A stretch of DNA of 64,000 nt from Phyto melanocephala (GCA_941918925.1 OW799237.1:93965015-94029014), one strand, 5' to 3'. Shown: positions 1-11,513, numbered from the stretch's first letter. The notes: a model not told the origin generated them from the sequence alone. Program-made: numbers and translations.

Positions 1-652
1 TTTGAAAACAAAAAAGTAATCGTTTTCTACTATTCTCTTCTCTACCTTATTCAATAAAAATTTTATTATTTATTATAAAATAATCATAAAATAATATATC
101 GTTGGTCACATGTAGAAAGACCCTAACTCAAGCAATTGCAACTTTTTTACAGGAGAAGGTACAAAACGTAATAGAAAGTGTATTAACAAAATGTAATTTC
201 TTTTGTAGAATTCATTGTAAAAATGTTATTTGTGATACTACCTATATCATTAAATTTTTGTTTGGAGGTGTATTTGTGTGATATACTTACATATATTAAA
301 ACCACTAAAAAATACAATTTCGTAAAATATACGAGTTAGAATATATGTATGTATACTTTTAAAAATATGTAAACATTAAAAAATAAAATATAGCTGAATA
401 TGTTCTGTAATGAGTTCATATGCACTGAAAAAACGCTTATAAGATATTGTTTTCTCTTTAAACTACCCTAAATATAATTTTGTAGTAACCTGCAGCTTAA
501 TATTTTTAACATTTATTGTATCTATTCGTTTGTACTCGATGTTTCTGCTATGATTTACCGTTTCTTCATTGTCGTGTTTTAATATTCTATCATATTCTAC
601 TTTGTTTAAAAACTAAGCGGTAGATAAAAAAAGTGATGATTGCTTCGTTTTA
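1..652. other. AT-rich stretch, nothing recognised
   Basis: No convincing reading frame, RNA gene or repeat boundary is visible. The right limit is the TTA that flanks the next inverted-repeat element. Confidence 0.5.
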
Positions 653-1367
653 AGGCCATGACTGACTATCAGATTTAGTCGTTCGATATGTCAAAAATTG
701 TATGTGTGTTCAGAAAGTGTGATAGTGTGGACATAAAGTGCACACGTGTGACAGATTTTTTGACATGTGTGTCCGATTTGATAATCTTTTGAAAATTTTC
801 ATAAAATAATAGAGTCTGTGCGATCAGAGTTGCTTTTTCTAAGCAAGTATGACAGTGTGGCATCCAATAACACATTTTGTTGCGATTTTTTCATGTAGGA
901 CAGAAAACTATGGCCCCTTTCGCATTAGGCAACTATAATTGCGCAATTCTTGGGTTTGTTGGTGTGAGAGGAAAGGTCGGTGTAAAGGGGAAAGAGTTGC
1001 CGAGATTTGAGTACAGACTTTCTTGTACTTGGCAATTCTGCTTTAGCTGTCATTCTTGTCTTGGAATATTTATTTGTTTTTGTCATTGTCTTTTATTTCT
1101 TCTTCGGTGTGTTGTGTAATTTTGTGTTTGTGAAAATTTTATTTGTTTATAAGTGTATCAAATATTTAAAAATGATGAGAAGTTGGAAAAACCTGGAAGA
1201 AATTGAGCAACCAAGTTGCTCAATGTGAACATAAAAGCAAGTTCAAAAGAAAATAAATAAAAATTAAAATTATACTTGCGCAATTATAGTTGCCTAATGT
1301 GAAAGGGGCCTATCAGATTTTTATTTGACATAATCGCACGACTTTGTAGAATAGTCAGTCATGGCCT
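653..1367. mobile_element. MITE with TTA target duplication (outer element)
   Basis: The ends are inverted repeats beginning AGGCCATGACTGACTAT (653 rightward and 1367 leftward), with further inverted similarity inside (AGTCGT, CGAT, ATGTC). TTA flanks both ends (650-652 and 1368-1370), which fits PIF/Harbinger-type insertion. A second MITE (912-1310) sits inside it, so the original element was only about 316 bp. No coding capacity. Confidence 0.7.
912..1310. mobile_element. Nested MITE with about 35-bp terminal inverted repeats
   Basis: The left end begins GGCCCCTTTCGCATTAGGCA and its inverse is at 1276-1310, with one clear mismatch over about 35 bp. TAT flanks both ends (909-911 and 1311-1313). 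The GGCCCCTTTC-type terminus recalls PIF/Harbinger or ISL2EU MITEs, but the class is an inference. Short open frames inside (for example 1007-1228, plus strand) show no family motif. It interrupts the MITE at 653-1367 and is therefore younger. Confidence 0.75.
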
Positions 1368-1418
1368 TTAGTGAGTAGTGTTTTGTTGTCTGATTTTGTT
1401 TTATTAACTCTATAAAAT

Positions 1419-2105
1419 CAGAGATGCCAATTAAGCGCGTTTCAACAATCCATAGACTTTTTATACTATTTATTTTAAAAGTATTTTTTTCGAAATTATG
1501 TAGGTACATAATATTTCTACAAACCTTTAAAAATTATAAAATAATTTTGTACAATTGTAATTTTTTGTTCAATTTGTACCTGAAATTTATGAATTATTTG
1601 GTGAGAATTTATGTTGTATTTAAAATAATGCTCGAATCAAATTAAAAGATCTCAAATTTTCCGATAATAAATATTGTATTAAAGTTGTACTAGAAACCTT
1701 ACTATTATAACAACAAAAATTAAGGCATTTACTACAAAATTATGAAACTACATAATTTTACATCCATACTTCTGTGTAAATATTTTTAGATTTTAATGCA
1801 ATATAAAACGTTATAAAGGGAGTCCAAATTTTAAGTATCGATGTTCATTGGGAATCGTTACAGCGAGATGATCCAAAACTTTATGTGACGGAAAGTTTAT
1901 AATTGCAACGTCGAAAATATGTTTTTATTTTAAACCGGAACATATTTATATCAACCTCACCCGTGCTAAATTCACATAAAATCTCTGACATGACTAAAAA
2001 ATAGGCTTTCATTGAAATGTTTACAGAAATCAAAGCAAAATAAAATTTTTGCGTGTTTTGAGTTAATGCCTAGCGCCTTTTGGTTAGAAATAATTGGCAT
2101 CGCTG
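1419..2105. mobile_element. Nonautonomous hAT-type element, 687 bp
   Basis: The left end CAGAGATGCCAATTA and the inverted right end CAGCGATGCCAATTA differ at one of 15 positions. The flanking octamers TATAAAAT and ATTTAAAT match at only 5 of 8 positions, so the target duplication is weak and probably old. No transposase motif is visible. The terminus CAGNGATGCCA recurs at 9530-10921, so these belong to related hAT families. Confidence 0.65.
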
Positions 2106-2331
2106 ATTTAAATGTAGTGATTGGGTGTAGTTTGAAATAAAATACATTACGCTAAAAATTTTTTGCTCAGCTCTTTAGTATAGGCATACCAATTTTTTAT
2201 TTATTTTATAGGTAATATTAATACATCTATGCTGTAATCAATTTTAGTTTTCAAAAAACATACATGTATATTATATTTAAATACAATAAAAATATATATA
2301 TGTATATTAATGAATGAAATGTACCTATTTA

Positions 2332-4312
2332 TTAAATTTTTTTATCAGTTTCATATTTTCCACTGTTAAAGTTTACGAATATAATTCGCTCTATTTCCGC
2401 CTCATTTAAACTAAAATCACAATGTTTTTCATATAGCAAGCTGCGGGAATCTAAAAAAACTCGTTGCGATGCAGCACTAGTTGCCGGAGTGGTTAACACG
2501 GAGCGGCTTAATTTATATAGAAGCGGAAAATTATCTTTTTGAAGTTCCCACCAACTAAAAGCATCAAAATTTGAACAATTTAAAACACGCGAGTTTTTAT
2601 AAAAATTCAGTTCTTGGATAATGACTTCATTCGGATCGCAACTCTTTTCAGGTTCCACAAAATCTTCAAACAATTTTCGGCGTTTACTTACAGACGTTAA
2701 CGGTTCTTGTTTTATAATCGGTTTTAATTCATCTGTATAGAACTTCATTAGACGTATACATTCGTCCTCGATATGTTTTCTTTCGCTATCACTAAACTGT
2801 AACATCATTTTGGTGGGCGGATAAAGAAAAAGTGCTAATTTATGTAAAGTTGTTATATTCTCCGTTACAACAGATTCTAGTTGAAATTGCAAATTTTCCT
2901 TAAGTTTCTCAATTAAATCTAAATCTTTAAATTCGTTGTCACATGTATTGCAAGATCTTTTTAACTCGTGCAAATACACCAACACCAGATGCATAGTAGG
3001 GGTATTATTTTCTTCCAACGCTTCTATGGCATCTTCAAACGGCTGTAGGCTTTTGATTACAGCTCTTAATTCATCGATTTTAATGTCTTTTATTTGTTCA
3101 TCAATGTTTTTTTGACGCTGAAATACACTGACCTTTTGCCAGTAACTTTCTAATGATTTGAGCATTTTGTTTGTTGTATTCCAACGATTAGGAAAATGGT
3201 TTTGCAAGGAGGCCATTAACGTGGAATCCAAATGCATGCCTTTTAAGCGATTTCCTAATTTTTCACAAGCATTTATGAGTCCTGCAACCTCTGGTACGTT
3301 CTCTACAGCTTTTCTTAAAGCATTGTTTAGTAAATAGCTTATACAGAGTAAATTTTGATTATTCTGAAAAGTTCTTAAAAAATCTGCGCCTTCACTCATT
3401 ACTATTATTGACTTGGCTGAGATTTTGCAGTCAAAATCTTGAAGAATCTGAACAATTTTTTCGTTGATATCTTGACCTGAGAAAAAAAAAAAATCAAAAT
3501 ATGTAGGTGTTATAAGTTTAAATGTCTATAAGCTGAATATGTAAGTATTATCTCCTTATAATAAAACTTAAAAAAAATGCATATACATCTTCGTATTTAA
3601 AAAGCTAATACTCACTTGTACAGTATTCGCCTTCAATTGCTCGAAATCCTAACAAACGATACGTTAACGATCCGTTTTTAAAAAAGTGTATTGTTAAAGC
3701 CACATAGCTCTTATTTAATGAACTATCCGAACAAATATAAGTCGTCAAACCAAAACCTTGCTCTTTTATCAAAGCTATTTCTTCCTTTACTCTTTTAAAA
3801 CATTCTTCATACATTTCCGTAACATGTTCACTAACTGCTGTTTCAGTTGGCAGAAAGTGTTCAACTTGTTTTTTGCCATTAAATAATGAACCCAATATCG
3901 AAAACTCTTGGAAAATTTTTGTAAGACCGTCGCTCTGTATCAAATCATACGTTCTGCAATCCTTTACCATCCACTTTGTTATTAATTTTTTTAGATTATT
4001 GTTTGAAATTTCAATGGTATCCCCTTCAGGTGTTTCAACTTCGACTACCGTAGTTTTACTCACTGGAATATTTTTTCGAAAATGAAATTGTGATATATAA
4101 CATTTATGTTTTACTAAATTTGACGTTGTCTGTTTGTTGAATCGATAAATTTTTTCACAAGTTTTACAATAAACAAAATCAGGTAGTTCAACACCATTTT
4201 CATCAACTATGCGTGTAAAAACTTCCCACACTCTGCTGCGCCCAGATCGGTCGCGTAAAGTATAGACACCGTCAATAATTTTTTCTGTAATTGATTTATA
4301 ACAATTCGTCAT
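2332..4312 (-). CDS. hAT-derived BED zinc-finger protein A, two exons, catalytically dead
   Basis: Exon 1 is 4312-3616 and exon 2 is 3476-2332, joined across a 139-nt intron (donor GTGAGT, acceptor TTTCTCAG). The phase is kept and the product is 613 aa, close to the 612 aa of Hermes transposase. Residues about 25-75 form a BED zinc finger (VYCKTCEK then SNLVKHKC). The RNase H-like core, the RWNTT motif (W equivalent to Hermes W319) and the C-terminal dimerisation block (PATSAASQRVF) follow in hAT order. Aligned by eye to Hermes, all three catalytic residues are changed: D180 to Y (LTTYICSD), D248 to S (IVMSEGAD), E572 to Q (SAASQRVF). The frame is intact and starts with ATG, yet no terminal repeats were found around it. 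It is either a domesticated hAT gene or a recently dead copy. A paralogue lies at 7016-9303. Confidence 0.8.
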
Positions 4313-4603
4313 AGACTAAAAACGTATTTAAGAAAAGGAAATATTTATTAATGTATAAAAAAAATACACTGAATAATTACATTATCTGTATCCATTTTTC
4401 TTAACCAACTATTTATTTATTTCTATTCCGTAATTATGTGTTATCACAGAATATGATAGTCTGTGGTTTTATTCAACAAGTTAAACAAAACTAAATATTA
4501 ATTTCAATTTGTGAAACAAGCACAACAAAACACTAACAAATATTTTCTAGAGAAAATACAAATGAATTTATTTATGTCATGTTTATGCTGCTGCAGCTGC
4601 CAT

Positions 4604-5295
4604 TAGGGTTGGGCAAAATATATCGATATATCAAAATATCGATATTTAGTTTAAAAAATTTCGATATTAATCGCCGATATTTTAAATACCTCAATATCTA
4701 TACATCGATATTTATTTACTAATATCGGAGCCGATGTTTGTTTAAAGTTTTCCAAAAGAAGGTACAGCAGCAAAGGCGAATTTAGTTTTAATTATACTAG
4801 TATACTTATTATATACTTATGCATTAATGCATCAAATTACTGTCAGTGTTCTTGTAGGGCTGCTTCTATCAACAATGATGTAACGCTTTTTAGTTTATCG
4901 TTTGACAAAACAGTTTAACAACAACTCACTGTTGTTATTTAAGAATTGGCATCACTGACTGCAAACCATATTGTTAAACTTGAGGTTAGATGTATAAAGT
5001 GTTTTGTTTTTTTGGGGTAAAGCAAGCATTCATACTATTAATATATATTAGAATATCTAGTTTATTTATTATAAAAATTGGAATAAAAAGTTACTACGAA
5101 GCCTAATATACATCTATTTTTGTTTCTATGTACATAAGTGGGTATATATAATTTTCAAATGTAAATCATTTCAACAATAACTAGGTAAATATGTTTCAGT
5201 CGATATATCGATATTTTAAATTAATAAATATCGATGGTAAAATAAAACATCGATATAATAAATATCGATAGATTTTTCCAATTTGCTCATCCCTA
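4604..5295. mobile_element. hAT MITE with 8-bp TSD and TATCGATA clusters
   Basis: The termini TAGGGTTGGGCAAA and, inverted, TAGGGATGAGCAAA are flanked by the perfect octamer GCTGCCAT (4596-4603 and 5296-5303). The element is 692 bp and noncoding. Exact TATCGATA palindromes lie at 4621-4628, 4637-4644, 5206-5213 and 5263-5270, with several CGATA variants, all within about 130 bp of an end. It is inserted about 290 bp upstream of the ATG of hAT-derived gene A. Subterminal repeats are typical of hAT elements as transposase-binding sites. Confidence 0.92.
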
Positions 5296-5575
5296 GCTGC
5301 CATAGTAGTTTGTTAATTTAACCAGTGATGTCAACTATTTATACCCAAAAAGCTAGCATTTACTCCAAAACGTTAGACAGAGCTAAAATTTAATTTTCTT
5401 TGATTTTTTTTGATGGGCATATTGCAATAAAAATTGTTGATTATTTAAAAAAATCCAGTAATCAGTAAATTTGTATTATTAAGTTTACTTAGTCACTATG
5501 AGCTATTACCATATGCTATGTACCAAGGTCTATTAAATAAGGTCTGTGCAACTCTGTGATACAAACTACTGTTAT

Positions 5576-5640
5576 TGCATGACTATACGTTGTGAAGGGT
5601 ATTTAAGATTCGGCATGGCCGAATATGGCACTCTTACTTG
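5576..5640 (+). repeat. 3' end fragment of the GAAGGGTAT dispersed repeat
   Basis: The fragment contains GTGAAGGGTAT, then the hairpin ATTCGGCATGGCCGAAT, then CACTCTTACTTG. This is the same 3' end as the copies ending at 40970, 56395 and 56899. The rest of the element is missing here. Confidence 0.8.
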
Positions 5641-5661
5641 TTTTTTGTTCGTTTTTTTTAC

Positions 5662-5695
5662 GGTACAATCAAGGCGAATTCGCCTTGGGTACAAT
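5662..5695. repeat. 18-bp perfect palindrome flanked by 8-bp direct repeats
   Basis: CAAGGCGAATTCGCCTTG (5670-5687) is an exact palindrome. It is flanked on both sides by GGTACAAT (5662-5669 and 5688-5695). The layout is that of two transposon ends fused with no interior inside an 8-bp target duplication. The 12-mer CAAGGCGAATTC also occurs alone at 10943 and 39269, and inverted at 39220. Confidence 0.8.
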
Positions 5696-7015
5696 GTTAA
5701 AGTCACAAACTAATTCTGTGGTTAAAGTTTGTTTACATTTAAATTAATTTTTATGTGGGTTGGTTGAAAAATTTTATAAAATTGATAAAGTTTGTGAAAG
5801 AAATTATAAAAATACTAATATTTTTAATTCAGAACATACAACATTCCTGTTGTATCTGCCCAAGTGGTTTTAATTTTGAAAATTGTGAAAAATGTTTTAA
5901 AAGCACAAATGTGTGATATAAACAAGAAGAAATTTATATAAACATTAAAAATACGTTTTAATTTGAAAAATGTTCGTGTAAATTTATAAAAAATAGTTTT
6001 AATTAAATGTAAACAATTTTTTTTGTGTTTTAAAATTCTCCGGCCCTATTTGTGTTTGTTATAGGGATGTTGTCACTTGATATGAATCCGTCTTGGTAAG
6101 TAGTTTTTTTTTTGAAAATCTGTTTCTAAAGGGGTAAAAAAATCGGTAACAATACATTTGCAAAAATAAATAAAAATTCAGAATTATGTTAGTATTGTAG
6201 TATTGTTGACCTTTTTTTGTTGTTTATATATTTTGTTGCAGATTTTTTTTTTTTTTTTTTGGTTTTAGGTCATTATAGGTATTTGGAATTATTTGAAAAG
6301 GTAAAAGTTAAATTTTTTATATCCAAAAAATCTTTGAAAATTATAGGAAACAAAATGTAACTTTTGTGTTTTAGTAATTTTTGCACTTTCTGAATTAAGG
6401 AATCTAAAATTGATCTTGGATGATATAGAAGATATGTCCCCGATATATCCTCAGAGTACTTTTAATTTTTCTGAAGAAAAAAAAAAAAAAAAATATGCAG
6501 TGAAACAAGTTTTTATAAATTTAACTAACAAATATTTCTTAATTTTAAAATAAACTTATGCATTCAATTGAATTAATCAATCTATTGAATTAATAAATAC
6601 ATAAATAAAGTAAGAACTGCTCTAGCGACTATTTTGCTAGTATTCATATATGTACATATCTGTGTTTAAAATTTAGTTTTCAATAAATGTATGTATATGT
6701 ATGTATATATCTTGTATATAATTGGACAAGTCCATTCTTTACTCAGTTTACGTTCAAATTACACAACCGATTTTAATAAAAAAATCTACGATTTGAAAGC
6801 AATTATTCTGCAGATGGGCACTATCTCAATCCTATTATAATTGGTTCAGTATTTTAGGGGTTATAAGCGTATAAATTTGCTACGAACATATGCGCAAAAC
6901 ATACGTGTGTAACAAAACAAAAAATACAAATCTTTTTTGTAACTAGATTATGGTCGAATCGGTCGACCGCAAAACATTAAAAAAAAGAAAACAAATATAA
7001 ATTAATAAAATGTTT
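5696..7015. other. Long AT-rich interval, nothing recognised
   Basis: The interval holds homopolymer T and A runs (for example near 6241 and 6478) and a TATG-rich stretch around 6650-6720. No coding motif, RNA gene or clean repeat boundary was found. The 3' flank of hAT gene B probably begins near 7015. Confidence 0.5.
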
Positions 7016-9303
7016 TTATTCAAATACTTTATCAATTTCATGTTTTCCACTGTTAAAGTTTACGAATATAATTTGTTCTATTTCCTTCTCATTTAGCTTA
7101 AAATCACAATGTTTTTCATATAACAAGCTGCGAGCAGCGAAAAAAACTCGTTGAGATGCAGAACTACTAGCGGGAGTGGTCAACACGGATTGGCTTAGTT
7201 TATATAGAAGGGGAAAACTATCTTTTTGCAGTTCCCACCAACTTAAAACATCAAAATTTGAACAGTTTAAAATACGAAAGTTTTTATAAAAATTTAATTC
7301 TTGGATAATAACTTCATTAGGATCGTAAAACTTTTCAGGTTCCACAAAGTCTTCAAACAATTTTCGGCGTTTGCTAACAGACGTTGTCGGTTCTTCTTTT
7401 ATAATAGGTTTCAAGTCATCTGTATAACACGTCATTAGACGTATACATTCGTCCTCGATATTTTTTCTTTCGCTATCACTGAATTGTAACAACTTTTTGG
7501 TGGGTGGGTAAAGAAATAAAGCCATCTTATGTAGTGTTGTTATATTCTCCGCTACAACAGATTCTAGTTGAAATTGCAAATTTTCCTTAAGTTTCTCAAT
7601 TAAATCTAAATCTTTAAATTCATTGTCACATGTATTGCAAAATCTTTTCAATTCATGCAAAAACACTAGCACCAAATGCATAGTAGGGACATTATTTTCT
7701 TCCAACGCGTCTATGGCATCTTCAAACGGCTGTAGGCTTTTGATTACAGCTCTTAATTCATCGATTTTAATGTCTTTTATTTGTTCATCAATGTTTTTTT
7801 GATGCTGAAATGCACTAACATTCTGCCAGTTACTTTCTAATGATTTAAGCATTTTGTTAGTTGTATTCCAATGATAAGGGGAAATGTTTTGCATGGAGGC
7901 CATTAACGTGGAATCAAAATGCATGCTTTTTAAGCGATTACCTAATTTCTCACAAGCATTTAGGAGTCCTGCAACCTCTGGTACGTTCTCTACGGCTTTT
8001 CTTAAGACATTGTTTAGTAAATCGCTTATACAGGGTAAATTTTGATTATTCTTAAAAGTTTGTGGAAATTCTGCGGCATTATTTGTTACTATTATTGACT
8101 TAGCGGATATTTCACAGTTAAAATCTTTAAGAATTTGTACAATTTTTTCGGTTATATCTTGACCTGAGAAAAAATTAAAAGAAATTATTACTTGAGTTTT
8201 AAATTTATGATCTAAAAGCTGATGTACATTTATATTGAATGTTATGTATTATTTATTTTGAACCGCGATTGCGGATAGCATTTTCTGTTCGGAAGCACTA
8301 TATAAAATTATTCATTCCGTTCCTTTTCTACAATATACTTATATTTTGTTTTAATAAAAAATTGTTTTCAATTTTAGAAATATTGACATTTCTTCCAAAT
8401 GCTTTTTTACCAACTGCTGACATTATAACATTTAATTAATGAAATCATGGATTTTAAAACTACTTTGAGGAGAGCTTATATTGCAGGAATGAATAATTGC
8501 AATTTATATATCGATCTATATTGCTTTCTGTTGAATTTTCGCTTTCGCGCGGAACCAATAATATAATTTAAAAAATATGCATAGGTATATATGTACTTAT
8601 GTATCTAATTATAAAAGCTAATACTCACTTGTGCAGTATTCACTTTCAATTGCTCGTAGTCCTAGCAAACGATACGTTAACGATCCGTTCTTAAAAAAAT
8701 GTATTGTTAAAGACACATAGCTCTTTTTTGAAGAAGAATCAGTCCAACTTTTAGTCGTCAAACCAAACCCATGCTCTTTTATCAAAGCTATTTCTTCCTT
8801 TACACTTTTAAAACATTCCTCATACTTTTCTGTAACATATTTCCCAATTGCTGTTTCAGTTGGCAGCAATTGTTCAACCTGTTTTTTACCATTAAATATT
8901 GAACCCAATATTGCAAACTCTTGAAGAACTCTTTTAAGAGCAACGCTCTGTATCATATCATACGTTCGGCAATCCTTTATCATCCACTTTATTATTAATT
9001 TTATCAGATTATCGTTTCTAGTTTCAAAGGTATCCCCCTCAAGTGCTTCAACATCATCTATTGTATTTTTAGAAACATTTTTACTTAAGTATAAACTAAA
9101 ACATTTATGTTTCGCTAAATTTGACGTTGCTTTATTATATCGATAAACTCCTTGACAAGATTTACAATATACTACTTCAGTTATTTCAACACCATTCTCA
9201 TCATGTATTGGAGTAAAAATTTCCCATATTCTGCTACGACCATTTCGGTGGCCCAAAGTGTATATGCCGTCAAGAATGTTTTTATTAATTGTTTTATATC
9301 CCG
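7016..9303 (-). pseudogene. hAT-derived BED zinc-finger paralogue B, start codon lost
   Basis: This is a paralogue of gene A. Exon 1 is about 9303-8629 and exon 2 is 8163-7016; the splice sites match A's, and the intron is longer (465 nt). Both exons are open throughout. At the codon aligned with A's ATG this copy reads AAA (AAACAG against ATGACG), and no other in-frame ATG precedes the BED finger, so it is called a pseudogene unless an upstream exon supplies a start. The core carries K for Hermes D180 (LTTKSWTD), N for D248 (VITNNAAE) and Q for E572 (SASQRVF). The hAT histidine that follows the second Asp is D here and Y in A. The C-terminal half is nearly colinear with A, and the 5' flank is also conserved (TTACATTATCTGTATCCATT at both loci). 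Confidence 0.75.
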
Positions 9304-9615
9304 AATTCTGTTTAGACTAAAAATACACATTAAAGATTATCTTTTCGAATAACACTTAAAAAATATTAATTAATTACATTATCTGTATCCATTTGGTTCA
9401 AGCAAATATTATTTCCACATATAAACAAAACTAGATATCGACTGCAATTTGCAAATCAAGCCACTTTAAACTCAAACAAATAAAACAAATACTTTCAAGA
9501 CGAAATACAAATGATTCATTTATATACACCAGGGATGCCATCAGCAAATTTAAAGTTGTACCAAATGTACTAAAAAACATATTTTTTTTTTTAATATAAT
9601 TTTTATTAAGATTTA

Positions 9616-10370
9616 CTAATCCCGGTACGTGCTTCGCTACGTATAAAGTGAAATAATAAAAAAATTTAATCGAACATCAAATTTATTTATAAAAAAAATA
9701 TATATATTTTATTATTTGCTAGCTATTTTTAAACTTAATCTCAAGCATTTGGATAAACAATTTTTTTGTTCGTTTTAATAAATTTGTTCCGCTCTTTCTT
9801 TTTACAGATAACTCAAATTGAAATTAAGTACCAAAATTATTTTTTTACCCATTTTATCACCTTGGAATACCAAATTTAAAAAAAGTGCCATTAGCCTTCT
9901 AGGATCTTTTTGAATTTTTGTGCTACATGCATGGTCCGATGATACCATATTACCGATTGTTATAAGGAGAGTAAAACTACGTTTTTACTTTTTTCCTATT
10001 GCTATTTATCCCTCTCAAAGATAAATATTGTTCAAAAAAGTTCCAAAATTCAGTTTTTACTCGTTTTATCCCCATAAAACACAAAATTTCAATAAGTACC
10101 AGGCACTTATGCAATTATTTTTAATAGGCTCTTTGGTCCTTTCTGAATTTTTGTAATATTAATTAAGCCCAGAGATACTGAGTTACCGATTTTACTCTTT
10201 TTAACCCATAAATTGTTCGACGGATTTTGTGCAAACTTTACATAAACCATCTACTACATAGTCCGAACAAAGCCTTAACATTTGGTTCGGATAGGTGTGC
10301 CCGTTCTTGAGTTATAAAATTGCAATGAAAAGTGCCATTGATTTTTTTTATAGTACATAGATAAAAAAAG
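9616..10370 (-). mobile_element. Helitron relic (family 2-like)
   Basis: Read on the minus strand, the 3' end has the hairpin ACGTAGCGAAGCACGT followed by ACCGGGATTAG, a Helitron-type terminus. The interior shares phrases such as GTAAAATCGGTAA and repeated GTAC-centred tracts with the Helitron at 22534-24474. The 5' end is not clear, so the upper limit is approximate. Confidence 0.5.
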
Positions 10371-10580
10371 ATAGATTAAATTTCATATATACGATAATAT
10401 AAAAAAAAGCAATTCAGTACTGAATATGTTTAAACTATTTACAAATAAAAATAATTAAGGTACTACGTACTATCTTTAAATATCGGTTTCGAAATCACAA
10501 ATACAATTTTGATAAATTACATTTACATCTTAACAATTGCAATGTTGTAAATTCTGTAAATTATTAGTTTGTATTAATCC

Positions 10581-10769
10581 TCAAAGTGTTGCAGTTTGTA
10601 GTCTGTTTTTCTCTTTGGATTTAATTATATTTTGGTAAGAAAATATTCTTTCCACATTTTCTGATACATGTGGAACTGATAGTAATCCTCTTAAAATTTT
10701 TGTAAGTTCTGGAAACATGAGTTTATTTGGCTAATTTTTTATCTTAGAAACTATTTCCCAGAAATCGCT
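10581..10769 (-). pseudogene. hAT transposase C-terminal dimerisation domain, remnant
   Basis: The translation ends with LRGLLSVPHVSENVERIFSY, then KNRLQTATL and a stop. This is the classic hAT C-terminal block, (L/I)PHxSAxVERxFS followed by (K/R)NRL. One in-frame stop lies just before it (KIKN*PNK). The glutamate of VERIFS, the third catalytic residue of hAT enzymes, is kept, unlike genes A and B. It lies inside the element at 9530-10921 and is its probable coding remnant. Confidence 0.85.
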
Positions 10770-10942
10770 TATATTCGAATATCTGTAAGATTTTTATATT
10801 TCAAAATCACCAGCAATGATGAGTTGCCATAGAAAATTACTAAAACTGGGGAGATTGCTTATTTGGTTTTCGAGTTTAAATAGATCGACAAAGTACAATT
10901 GTACCAGTTTTGCCATCCCTGATATGAACAAGTTGCCGTAAA

Positions 10943-11206
10943 CAAGGCGAATTCAATTACTTGGTGGTGGCAGTGTACACTTAAACATGTAAGTATGTAA
11001 TTACAACATGGGTGGTGGCATGGTGTAATTACATAAGGTGATAGCGTAAAGGAGAGCGATTTTCGGCTCTCTTTTTTTATGTATGAAGTTTAACAATTTC
11101 CGGAGTTGAAATCATTTTTTTAATATGTAGTTTGACATACTCCAGAACACAAAAAAATTGTCAGCTGGGCTGGCACCGCCACCTTGTATAAGTGTACCCT
11201 GGGTGG
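10943..11206. repeat. Possible MITE, CAAGGCGAATTC end and GGTGGCGG inverted block
   Basis: CAAGGCGAATTC at 10943-10954 is followed by CTTGGTGGTGGCAGTGTACAC. The inverse of a similar block (GTACACTTATACAAGGTGGC) ends near 11206. The outer limits and target duplication are not resolved. Confidence 0.3.
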
Positions 11207-11513
11207 AGGTATTTTTAAAATTCTCTTATTATTTATTCTCTTACTTATTTCAAATGTCTTACTTCATATATAAAAAATATAAACAAAAAAATTCTCTCAA
11301 TCTGATGAATTAATTATGGGATTCACAATAGTTCATATATGTGGCAACAAAAGTAGATATGTATGTATACTTATTTTGTGATTTAAATTAATATGTATAT
11401 GTATTCCAGAGATCTACAATGAATACTTATGAAGAAAGTCAACTTGAGTCATGATTTATTATTTCGTTGATTTAAACGCATTCATACTTATTGAAAAGTC
11501 TTTACTATTTATA

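Larger units (their letters stand above)
9530..10921. mobile_element. hAT element with CAGGGATG termini, decayed
   Basis: The left end CAGGGATGCCA and the inverted right end CAGGGATGGCA are followed at both sides by related sequence (GTACC, GTAC). The flanking octamers ATATACAC and ATATGAAC match at 6 of 8 positions, consistent with an old hAT target duplication. It carries a degraded minus-strand transposase C-terminus (10581-10769) and a nested Helitron relic. It interrupts the 5' flank of hAT paralogue B. Confidence 0.75.

Noticed and set aside
877..1228. Small genes in the 877-1228 frames
   Set aside because: They lie across and inside a MITE and show no family motif.
2332..4312. Active Hermes-like transposase
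   Set aside because: All three catalytic residues are substituted and no terminal repeats were found.
5323..5340. CAGTGATGTCAAC as the left end of another hAT element
   Set aside because: No matching inverted right end with an 8-bp duplication could be found.
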